NCBI GenBank assembly: GCA_949297205.1
Contig: CASFSH010000150.1
Span: forward strand, 1-8,850
Origin: an uncultured Bacillota bacterium
GTDB lineage: Bacteria; Bacillota; Clostridia; UBA1381
Direction of reading: 5' to 3'
Length of the DNA: 8,850 bases
A program made the translations under genes and the position numbers. Below the pieces are notes generated by a model. That model worked only from the letters and a program-made list of their open reading frames with translations. It was not told the origin of the DNA and did no database searches. Positions 1 through 6,402 of this stretch are shown piece by piece (the stretch's first letter is position 1; each line of letters starts with the position of its first letter).

Positions 1-1
1 T

Positions 2-1012
2 ATTCCTTTCTCAGATATTTATCAGACAGAAATGGATTATACAACATATGCACAGACAACTGAGTATGACGGTGAAAATCAGATTACAAGCGCAATTAAT
101 TTTGTAACAAGCGATGATTTGCCGAAAATGTATCAGCTTACGGGACATGGTGAATCACCGTTATCAAGCGGAATAACCTCTGCACTGGAAAGTCAGAATA
201 TTGATACCGAGGATATAAGCCTTTTGACAATGGAAAGTGTTCCGGAAGATGCAGATGTTATTATTCTGAATAATCCAACATCTGATATATCCGAACATGA
301 AAAAAATCTTATTTTGGATTATCTTAAAAACGGCGGAAATATGTTCCTGTTAACAGAATATACCGGAACGGAAATGCCTATGCTTAATGAGTTGATGGTA
401 AATTACGGTGTAAGAGCGGATAATAAACTGGTTGTTGAAGGCGATACAAACAATTATGTGGGCGGATATAATTATTATCTGCTGCCGAATATAGAAAGCA
501 ATACAATTACCGACCCGCTTCTGAATGAAAGATATAATGTACTTCTGCCTTTGGCACACGCTATTATACATGATGATACCGGTTCTTCGGCAGTTGTTAC
601 CGATATATTAAAAACATCTTCAAGTGCTTATACAAAGGCTGATGCATTCAGTGCCGAAACTTTGGAGAAAACGGAAAATGATGCATCGGGACAGTATACT
701 CTCGGTGTAACCATCACAGATGGAAGTGATGATACCGAAGCAAAGATTGTATGGGTATCTTCTTCCGGATTGTTGAATGACAATGTAAATCAGATTGTCT
801 CGGGCGGAAATCAGGATTTATTCTTAAATGCTGTTAACTGGATGTGTGAACGTGAAGAAAGTATAGCAATTCACGCAAAATCTCTTCAGGGTGAAAGCCT
901 CACTGTTACTTCAGGAGCAATTACTTTATGGAGTGTTGTGTTTGTATTCCTTATTCCGGTTCTCATTATAGCTCTTGGTATTTATATTAAGATGAGAAGA
1001 AAGAAAAACTGA
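2..1012 (+). CDS. GldG-family ABC transporter auxiliary protein (5' end outside window)
   Basis: The frame is already open at base 2, ten codons before the first in-window ATG at base 32, so the N-terminal part is missing. About 336 residues remain. The segment starting KMYQLTGHGE, followed by DADVIILNNPTSDIS and DYLKNGGNMFLLTEY, fits the GldG / ABC_transp_aux (IFT52-like) domain of uncharacterised ABC systems. A single hydrophobic helix ends about 8 residues before the C-terminus (WSVVFVFLIPVLIIALGIYI) and is followed by a basic RRKK tail. That predicts an extracytoplasmic domain anchored at its C-terminus, with an N-terminal helix expected upstream. Family members normally follow an ABC ATPase and a permease and precede a DUF4340 gene, as here (gap 19 nt). 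The transported substrate is unknown; the link to gliding motility holds for Bacteroidetes and should not be assumed here. Family call fairly secure, function not. Confidence 0.8.
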   Translation: MPFSDIYQTEMDYTTYAQTTEYDGENQITSAINFVTSDDLPKMYQLTGHGESPLSSGITSALESQNIDTEDISLLTMESVPEDADVIILNNPTSDISEHEKNLILDYLKNGGNMFLLTEYTGTEMPMLNELMVNYGVRADNKLVVEGDTNNYVGGYNYYLLPNIESNTITDPLLNERYNVLLPLAHAIIHDDTGSSAVVTDILKTSSSAYTKADAFSAETLEKTENDASGQYTLGVTITDGSDDTEAKIVWVSSSGLLNDNVNQIVSGGNQDLFLNAVNWMCEREESIAIHAKSLQGESLTVTSGAITLWSVVFVFLIPVLIIALGIYIKMRRKKN

Positions 1013-1031
1013 GTCGGAAGGGAGAGATTGT

Positions 1032-2027
1032 ATGAAAAAAGATACGAAAATAATTATTCTCCTTGCTGTTCTGCTTGTATGTGTTGCGGCATATAAATTA
1101 ACCGGCTATTATAATGATAAACAGGAGAAAACACCTACAATCGATTTTGTTACCATAAACCAGGATGATATTAGAGAGATAACATGGAATTACGGCGGAA
1201 TCGAATATACTATAAACAATGAAACCGGAGTATGGCACTGGACCGGAGATGAGGATTTCCCTGTTGATGAGGATAAAGCAAATAATCTTGCTCAGAAATT
1301 TGCAGATATTACTGCAACAAGAGAATTTTCCGAAGATGATCTTAGCGAATACGGAGTAGAAGAAAGCGAAATAAAAATTACAGCTACTTTATCAGACGGA
1401 GAAAGCTATAAATTTACTATAGGAAACAAAAACGAGGTTACAAATGAGAATTATGTAATGCTTGATGGAAACGATAATATATATATGGTAGAAAGTAGTT
1501 TTGCCTCAGCTTTTGAAAAAACAATAGACGATCTTCTGAAGATGGAGGATATTCCTCAGGTGACCGATCCCAATAAAATTCAGATCGCAATGGGTGACGG
1601 TACGGTTAAAGAATATACAAAATCGGAAGACGGTACCTGGACTGACGGAACACAGACCCTTGATGAGGAAAAGGTTACTTCTCTTGCAAATAAGTTTTTA
1701 AATCTTACATGGGAAAGATGCGAAAACTACAATGCCGATGATGAAATTAAGTCGGAAAAAGGATTTGACAATCCTTATGCAACGGTGACAATATCCGGTT
1801 CAAATGATGAAGAGGCAGTATTACTGTTTGCAAAAGATGAATATGAAGTTCTTTATGTAAAGCTTGACGGCTCAAATATGATCTATAATGTTGATCTTTC
1901 CATACTTGACAGCGTAGACATTGCAACGGAAGACTTGCTGCCTGACCCTGTTGAGGAAACATCCGAAACGGAAGAACCGTCAGAAACAGAAGAAACTCAA
2001 TCGGAAGATTCACAATCAAATGAATAA
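1032..2027 (+). CDS. DUF4340 domain-containing membrane-anchored protein
   Basis: A 331-residue protein. The start is supported by the SD-like GGAAGGGAGAG at 1016-1026, a few bases before the ATG, and by a proper N-terminus: KKDTK followed by a hydrophobic helix at about residues 7-21, acting as a signal anchor. The rest is soluble and extracytoplasmic. It appears to hold two related modules (about 35-165 and 175-300) with the DUF4340 pattern, for example ITWNYGGIEYTINNETGVWHW and IQIAMGDGTVKEYTKSEDGTW. The last 28 or so residues are a low-complexity acidic Glu/Thr/Ser tail. The gene lies 19 nt after the GldG-type gene and is closed by a terminator, so it is the last gene of that operon. It probably acts with GldG in an ABC-transporter complex at the membrane surface. 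No enzymatic motif is visible and the exact role is unknown. Confidence 0.82.
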   Translation: MKKDTKIIILLAVLLVCVAAYKLTGYYNDKQEKTPTIDFVTINQDDIREITWNYGGIEYTINNETGVWHWTGDEDFPVDEDKANNLAQKFADITATREFSEDDLSEYGVEESEIKITATLSDGESYKFTIGNKNEVTNENYVMLDGNDNIYMVESSFASAFEKTIDDLLKMEDIPQVTDPNKIQIAMGDGTVKEYTKSEDGTWTDGTQTLDEEKVTSLANKFLNLTWERCENYNADDEIKSEKGFDNPYATVTISGSNDEEAVLLFAKDEYEVLYVKLDGSNMIYNVDLSILDSVDIATEDLLPDPVEETSETEEPSETEETQSEDSQSNE

Positions 2028-2039
2028 TATGTAAACATT

Positions 2040-2074
2040 AAGACTGCTCATAAAAAAGGGCAGTCTTATTTTTT
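2040..2074 (+). terminator. Intrinsic terminator of the GldG-DUF4340 operon
   Basis: The arms AAGACTGC (2040-2047) and GCAGTCTT (2060-2067) are perfectly complementary over 8 bp and can be extended inward by a G-U and a C-G pair. A T-run follows at 2069-2074. It begins 13 nt after the DUF4340 stop codon. Confidence 0.9.
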
Positions 2075-2149
2075 AGAATTAATGAACAGAACCATCGGAT
2101 TATCTAAAAAATATTTTACAGCTATATGGAATATATGTACAATAGAATA

Positions 2150-2177
2150 TTGACAACTAATAAAGCTCTTTTGTCAA
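2150..2177. repeat. 7-bp inverted repeat TTGACAA / TTGTCAA upstream of the thiT promoter
   Basis: TTGACAA at 2150-2156 and TTGTCAA at 2171-2177 are perfect inverted copies whose centres are 21 bp apart, about two helical turns. This spacing would suit a dimeric regulator, but no protein is implicated and chance is quite possible in A/T-rich DNA. The surrounding stretch 2075-2211 shows no ORF, RNA gene or other structure that I can support. Confidence 0.3.
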
Positions 2178-2211
2178 AATGAATATTTTAGATTTTTTTC
2201 GACTTTTTTCA

Positions 2212-2240
2212 TTGACCTTTTAATGTGACAGTGATATAAT
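2212..2240 (+). promoter_or_regulatory. Promoter of the TPP riboswitch-thiT transcript
   Basis: The -35 is TTGACC at 2212-2217, the spacer is exactly 17 bp, and the -10 is a perfect TATAAT at 2235-2240 with an extended TG at 2232-2233. A start near 2247 would begin the transcript about 5 nt before the P1 stem of the riboswitch, which supports the assignment. It resembles a strong housekeeping sigma-A promoter. Confidence 0.88.
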
Positions 2241-2251
2241 TATAAAAAATG

Positions 2252-2341
2252 AATATCGGGGAGCTTTTATTAAAGGCTGAGAGGGGATTGTAAATTCCGA
2301 CCCGTGAACCTGATACGGATAATGCCGGCGTAGGAAATGTT
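2252..2341 (+). promoter_or_regulatory. TPP riboswitch aptamer (thi box)
   Basis: The conserved core elements occur in order: GGCTGAGAGG at 2275-2284, GTGAACCTGAT at 2304-2314, GGATAATGCC at 2317-2326 and GCGTAGGAAA at 2328-2337. The secondary structure fits the thi-box fold. P1 is AATAT (2252-2256) with ATGTT (2337-2341), 5 bp with one G-U. P2 is CGGG with CCCG. P3 is GCTTTT with AAAGGC. The optional P3a is GGGATT-GTA-AATTCC. P4 is CCT with AGG, and P5 is CGG with CCG. It binds thiamine pyrophosphate and lies directly upstream of a thiamine transporter gene. Identification is very secure; the exact P1 ends are less so. Confidence 0.96.
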
Positions 2342-2363
2342 ATATAAATATTTTGTATGTTTT

Positions 2364-2401
2364 CGGAGATTGTCCTTAAAAGGATAATCCCCGATTTTTT
2401 T
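2364..2401 (+). terminator. Riboswitch expression platform: regulated intrinsic terminator
   Basis: The arms CGGAGATTGTCC and GGATAATCCCCG pair over about 12-14 bp with one A-C mismatch and one G-U pair around a tight A/T loop. A T7 run follows at 2395-2401. It lies 22 nt after the aptamer and 19 nt before the thiT ATG, as expected for transcription attenuation when TPP is bound. Its 5' arm ATTGTCC (2369-2375) can instead pair with aptamer bases GGATAAT (2317-2323), giving a plausible antiterminator. Confidence 0.9.
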
Positions 2402-2420
2402 ATGCAAAGGAGAGATAGTA

Positions 2421-2987
2421 ATGTCAAAAACAAAAAAATTAACAATATGTGCTATTATGGTGGCATTGGCAACTGTACTGATGTTAATTTCAAAGATTAT
2501 TCCTGCACCCTGGATGCAGGGAGGTTCAATAACAATAGCAAGCATGGTGCCAATTATCGTGGCATCATTGATAATTGATTGTAAATGGGGAATATTGTCG
2601 GGATTTGTTTTTTCGCTGATACAAATGATTTCGGGATTTAATCCGCCGCCGACACAAACGTTTATTAATTTTGTTCTTGTAATATTGCTTGATTATGTAG
2701 TTGCTTTCGGAGTTTTGGGGACAGCAGGATTTTTCTATAATATTATGGGGAAAAAATTGTGGGCAATTCCTGTTTCGGGAGCAATAGTAACCATCCTGAG
2801 ATATATATGCCATATATTATCAGGCATATTAATTTGGGGAGTATATGCCGAAGAAGGACAGACAGTATTGGCATATTCGGTTACATATAACGGTTCATAT
2901 ATGATACCTGAAATTATAATAACCGCCGTTGTTCTTGCAGTTTTATCAAAATTTATTTTAAGACAGATAAAAAATAATAACTTATAA
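2421..2987 (+). CDS. thiT: Energy-coupling factor thiamine transporter, S component ThiT
   Basis: A 188-residue, strongly hydrophobic protein with about six membrane segments, the normal size for the ThiT/YuaJ family. It binds thiamine in the membrane and works with a shared ECF module (EcfA, EcfA', EcfT) encoded elsewhere. Family signatures are W31 and GGSITIASMVPI (34-45), IDCKWGILSGF (52-62), LDYVVAFG (90-97), RYICHILSG (127-135) and the YNGSY motif at 156-160. R127, H131, W139 and N157 keep the spacing of the thiamine-pocket residues Lys121, His125, Trp133 and Asn151 of the L. lactis protein, as far as I recall that structure. The start follows an SD (AAAGGAGAG, 2406-2414) 6-8 nt before the ATG. 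It is a single-gene unit under a TPP riboswitch, which independently supports thiamine as substrate. It ends at a strong terminator shared with the convergent gene. Confidence 0.95.
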   Translation: MSKTKKLTICAIMVALATVLMLISKIIPAPWMQGGSITIASMVPIIVASLIIDCKWGILSGFVFSLIQMISGFNPPPTQTFINFVLVILLDYVVAFGVLGTAGFFYNIMGKKLWAIPVSGAIVTILRYICHILSGILIWGVYAEEGQTVLAYSVTYNGSYMIPEIIITAVVLAVLSKFILRQIKNNNL

Positions 2988-2989
2988 AA

Positions 2990-3037
2990 ACAGCCATACA
3001 ATGTGATTTGTTGCATTGTATGGCTATTTTGTTTTTT
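2990..3037. terminator. Bidirectional intrinsic terminator between thiT and the DUF5131 gene
   Basis: A perfect 12-bp stem, AGCCATACAATG (2992-3003) with CATTGTATGGCT (3014-3025), encloses a 10-nt loop. On the plus strand it is followed by ATTTTGTTTTTT. On the minus strand it is followed by GTTTTTATAAG. It therefore can stop transcription from both sides. It starts 5 nt after the thiT stop and lies about 20 nt beyond the stop codon of the minus-strand gene. Confidence 0.92.
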
Positions 3038-3044
3038 CAACTGT

Positions 3045-3767
3045 TTAAGGCAAAAAATCTATACCGGCTTTATTTGCCTGAATATGCTGAAATTTTCTGG
3101 GAATAGCAAACAGTTTTCCGTCTTTTATAAAATTCGCCCCTGTCTGTTTAAAGAAAAAGGGTATATTTGCTTCAATGCATTGACTGCGTATATTCAACAC
3201 CCAGTCAAAATTACATATTCTTGCATTTTTTCCGCTTTCTCCTCCTGCTATTATTCTTAATATATCTTTATTAAGGTATTTTCTCATATCAATATCCGTT
3301 AAAAGAGGTTCACAGCATATCATTTTTTTCTTTGCCGGAATTTTGTTTAAAACAGGAAAACGTATATCACACTGTTCCTGATTTTCTATGGTACAGCATA
3401 TTGTCACATTATCATATCCCCCGCCCCAGTCAAGAGGGGTACAGTTAGAAAATCTAACAATTCTTTTTGTTATAATAATAAATTCCAGATCGGAACGCTG
3501 GCGGATTATCCGCCATATGTCTTCTCTCCATTCGTCAGCTTCATCAATAAAGAAATCAGAGGTCATGCATGTATACACAATTGTACCGGAGGTTATTTTA
3601 AATTGAAGATTTTTGTTTCTTTCAAGAGGAAGACCGAAACTTTTTGTTTTCTCAACTTTGGAAGCATCCCGTCCCACCGAATTGTCACGCCTGTATACAT
3701 AACAATTCTTGCATCCGGCAGAATATTTCTTGCATCCGTGCCATGGATTCCAAATAATGCTGTCCAT
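3045..3767 (-). CDS. DUF5131 family protein (phage Gp37/Gp68-like, Cys-cluster protein)
   Basis: A 240-residue protein. The N-terminal signature WNPWHGC...GCKNCY (residues 6-23) carries C12, C19 and C22 as C-x6-C-x2-C, the hallmark of DUF5131 (PF07505). Other family blocks are VYTCMTSDFFIDEADEWRED (64-83), an IITKR block, ICCTIENQEQ, CCEPLL, IIAGGESG (172-179) and a C-terminal FFFKQTGANFIKDGK block. The length is typical of the family. The Cys cluster suggests an Fe-S, possibly radical-SAM-like, enzyme; this is inference and the reaction is unknown. The start is supported by AGGGAGG (minus strand, 3780-3774) 6 nt before the ATG, and by a consensus promoter upstream. It stands alone, convergent to thiT and divergent from miaB. 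Homologues occur in phages and mobile islands, but no integrase or other phage gene lies nearby. Family call secure. Confidence 0.87.
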   Translation of the reverse strand: MDSIIWNPWHGCKKYSAGCKNCYVYRRDNSVGRDASKVEKTKSFGLPLERNKNLQFKITSGTIVYTCMTSDFFIDEADEWREDIWRIIRQRSDLEFIIITKRIVRFSNCTPLDWGGGYDNVTICCTIENQEQCDIRFPVLNKIPAKKKMICCEPLLTDIDMRKYLNKDILRIIAGGESGKNARICNFDWVLNIRSQCIEANIPFFFKQTGANFIKDGKLFAIPRKFQHIQANKAGIDFLP

Positions 3768-3785
3768 AATAATCCTCCCTTTTAA

Positions 3786-3807
3786 GCCGGTTCAATTAAT
3801 GTCCGGC
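3786..3807 (-). promoter_or_regulatory. Small inverted repeat in the DUF5131 leader
   Basis: GCCGG (3786-3790) and CCGGC (3803-3807) are perfect inverted copies around a 12-nt A/T-rich loop. It lies between the predicted transcription start (near 3819) and the SD at 3774-3780, so it could be an operator or an RNA hairpin in the 5' leader. It is GC-rich in an otherwise A/T-rich region, but only 5 bp long. Confidence 0.35.
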
Positions 3808-3825
3808 AAAACAATTCTTGTATGA

Positions 3826-3854
3826 ATTATATTATTTTAAAAGAAAAATGTCAA
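3826..3854 (-). promoter_or_regulatory. Consensus promoter of the DUF5131 gene
   Basis: Read on the minus strand, TTGACA (3854-3849) is followed by exactly 17 bp and TATAAT (3831-3826), a full match to the housekeeping sigma-A consensus. A/T-rich DNA upstream of the -35 (3855-3905) may act as an UP element. The transcript would start near 3819 and carry a leader of about 52 nt. Confidence 0.88.
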
Positions 3855-3876
3855 TATAAAATTAAAGGGTTATAAA

Positions 3877-3904
3877 AAAATAATATATTTTAAAATAATA
3901 TATT
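3877..3904. repeat. 13-bp A/T-only direct repeat in the divergent promoter region
   Basis: AAAATAATATATT occurs at 3877-3889 and again at 3892-3904, a 15-bp period, with a TATTTTAAAATA palindrome across the junction. It lies upstream of the -35 elements of both divergent promoters. It may be an UP-like or curved segment or simply low-complexity DNA. Confidence 0.45.
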
Positions 3905-3943
3905 GAAAAAATAAAACATAACGTAAAAATATGTTATAAAACA

Positions 3944-3972
3944 TTGTATTTTGCTTAATTTTATGTTACAAT
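3944..3972 (+). promoter_or_regulatory. Probable promoter of the miaB operon
   Basis: TTGTAT (3944-3949), a 17-bp spacer and TACAAT (3967-3972), with an extended -10 TG at 3964-3965, form a good sigma-A promoter. A start near 3979 gives a leader of about 62 nt before the miaB ATG. A weaker alternative -10 is TATAAT at 3972-3977, with TTGCTT at 3951 at only 15-bp spacing. Confidence 0.65.
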
Positions 3973-3992
3973 ATAATAAGAATATTATAATC

Positions 3993-4040
3993 GGAGGTTT
4001 TTGTGCAAAAAATAAAAAATTGCACATGTAAGGTTTATTT

Positions 4041-4056
<16 letters not shown>
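3993..4056 (+). promoter_or_regulatory. Structured miaB leader: SD, hairpin and possible 17-codon upstream ORF
   Basis: GGAGG at 3993-3997 is the strongest SD in the leader but is 43 nt from the miaB ATG, too far to serve it. It is ideally placed (5 nt) for a GTG at 4003 that opens a 17-codon frame ending in TAG at 4054-4056, overlapping the first 16 nt of miaB in another frame. The predicted peptide begins MQKIKNCTCKVYL. The first bases of this frame also form the 5' arm of a hairpin, TGTGCAA (4002-4008) with TTGCACA (4020-4026), loop of 11 A/T bases. miaB itself has only TAAGG at 4029-4033. Coupling or leader control is inferred; the peptide has not been recognised. Confidence 0.4.
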
Positions 4057-5470
<1,414 letters not shown>

Positions 5471-5474
<4 letters not shown>

Positions 5475-6361
5475 TTGAAAAGACAAAAATTGAAGATATT
5501 GATAAAATAATGGAAATATATCGTATCGGCAAAGACATTCAGGTAAAAAGCGGAAATCCGGATCAATGGTTAGACGGATATCCGAAAAGAGAACTAATCG
5601 CAGAGGATATACAAAATGGCTGCAGCTATACGGTAAGACATGATGGTGATATTGTTGGGGTTTTCATGTATTTTATCGGTGAAGAACCCACATATAAAAA
5701 AATAGACGGCAGCTGGCTTGACGATGAGGAATACGGCGTGATACACAGAATTGCATCCTGCGGCAAAGGAGTATTTTCGGAATGTGTTAAATGGTGTTTG
5801 GATAAACATTATAATCTTAGAATAGATACTCACCGTGATAATAAAATAATGCAGCATCTGATAATAAAAAACGGGTTTTCATATTGTGGTATAATATGGG
5901 TTGATGACGGCTCTGAAAGGCTTGCTTATCAGCTTAATCTAAGAAATAAAAAAAACTTTAAAAACAGAAAGGAATGTTTTAATATGAATATTATGCAGAA
6001 AGCACACGAATTGGGAGAAATGATTAAAGAATCGGAACAAATGAAGGTAATGAATGAAGCGGAAGAAGCACAAAAAAATGATGCGGTTTCCGAAGAATTA
6101 TTAAAGGAATTTAATTTAAAGCGTATGAACCTTGCCCGTGATTTGCAGGCAGGAAAGATAGAGCAGGCAGAAGCAATAGTAAAAAATAATGAAGCTTTTG
6201 CCGAAATGGTTAAAAAGAGCGAAACAATAAAAAATTATGTTGAAGCTAAAAAGAATTTTGACGATATGGTGCAGGAAGTAAATAAAATATTGAATTTTTA
6301 TATTACCGGACAGGATCCTAACTGCACGCATGATTGCAGTACCTGCGGAGGATGTCATTAA
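5471..6361 (+). CDS. GNAT acetyltransferase - YlbF-family fusion protein
   Basis: One continuous 296-codon frame encodes two families usually made as separate proteins. Residues 1-155 look like a GNAT N-acetyltransferase: beta strands around DIVGVFMYFIGEEPTY, the acetyl-CoA loop region VIHRIASCGKGVFSECVKW (90-108) and the NKIMQHLIIKNGFSYCG block (124-140). The usual Q/R-x-x-G-x-G/A loop is shortened. Residues 156-171 are a Lys/Asn-rich linker. Residues 172-296 match the YlbF/YmcA (Com_YlbF) family: a helical domain beginning MNIMQKAHELGEMIKESEQ and a tail with C285-x3-C289-x2-C292-x2-C295, a likely 4Fe-4S ligand set. In B. subtilis such proteins form the YlbF-YmcA-YaaT complex affecting RNase Y, and ymcA follows miaB. 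The ATG overlaps the miaB stop (ATGA, 5471-5474) without its own clear SD, suggesting translational coupling. The acetyl acceptor is unknown. Confidence 0.82.
5948..5986 (+). other. A8 tract and internal SD/ATG at the GNAT-YlbF junction
   Basis: A run of eight A at 5948-5955 lies at the end of the GNAT part. One extra A would give a TAA four codons later (CTT TAA), and one fewer would reach a TGA near 5985, so any slip ends the GNAT part here. Downstream, AGAAAGGAA (5966-5974) precedes ATG 5984-5986, the natural first codon of a 125-residue YlbF-family protein. A separate YlbF polypeptide is therefore likely, made alone or alongside the fusion. Whether this is a real fusion, a slippage site or a sequence error cannot be told from the sequence alone. 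Confidence 0.5.
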
Positions 6362-6402
6362 TTACTTTGCACAAACAGAATCTTTTTGGAGGTGTTTTGT
6401 AA

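Noticed and set aside
1747..2019. Minus-strand open frame within the DUF4340 gene
   Set aside because: Its composition mirrors the acidic repeat tail of the plus-strand gene, and no family or start signal is seen.
1941..2024. Repeated GAAAC/GAAGA units at the 3' end of the DUF4340 gene as a DNA repeat
   Set aside because: The pattern is explained by the low-complexity Glu/Thr/Ser protein tail; the units are irregular.
2150..2180. TTGACA at 2150-2155 as a -35 element for thiT
   Set aside because: No acceptable -10 lies 16-18 bp downstream; the TTGACC/TATAAT pair at 2212-2240 is far better and places the start just before the aptamer.
3388..3785. Plus-strand open frames opposite the DUF5131 gene
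   Set aside because: The minus-strand reading has the conserved DUF5131 motifs, SD and promoter; the plus-strand frames have none of these.
4002..4026. Hairpin before miaB as an intrinsic terminator
   Set aside because: It has only 7 bp, an A-rich loop and no T-run after it on either strand.
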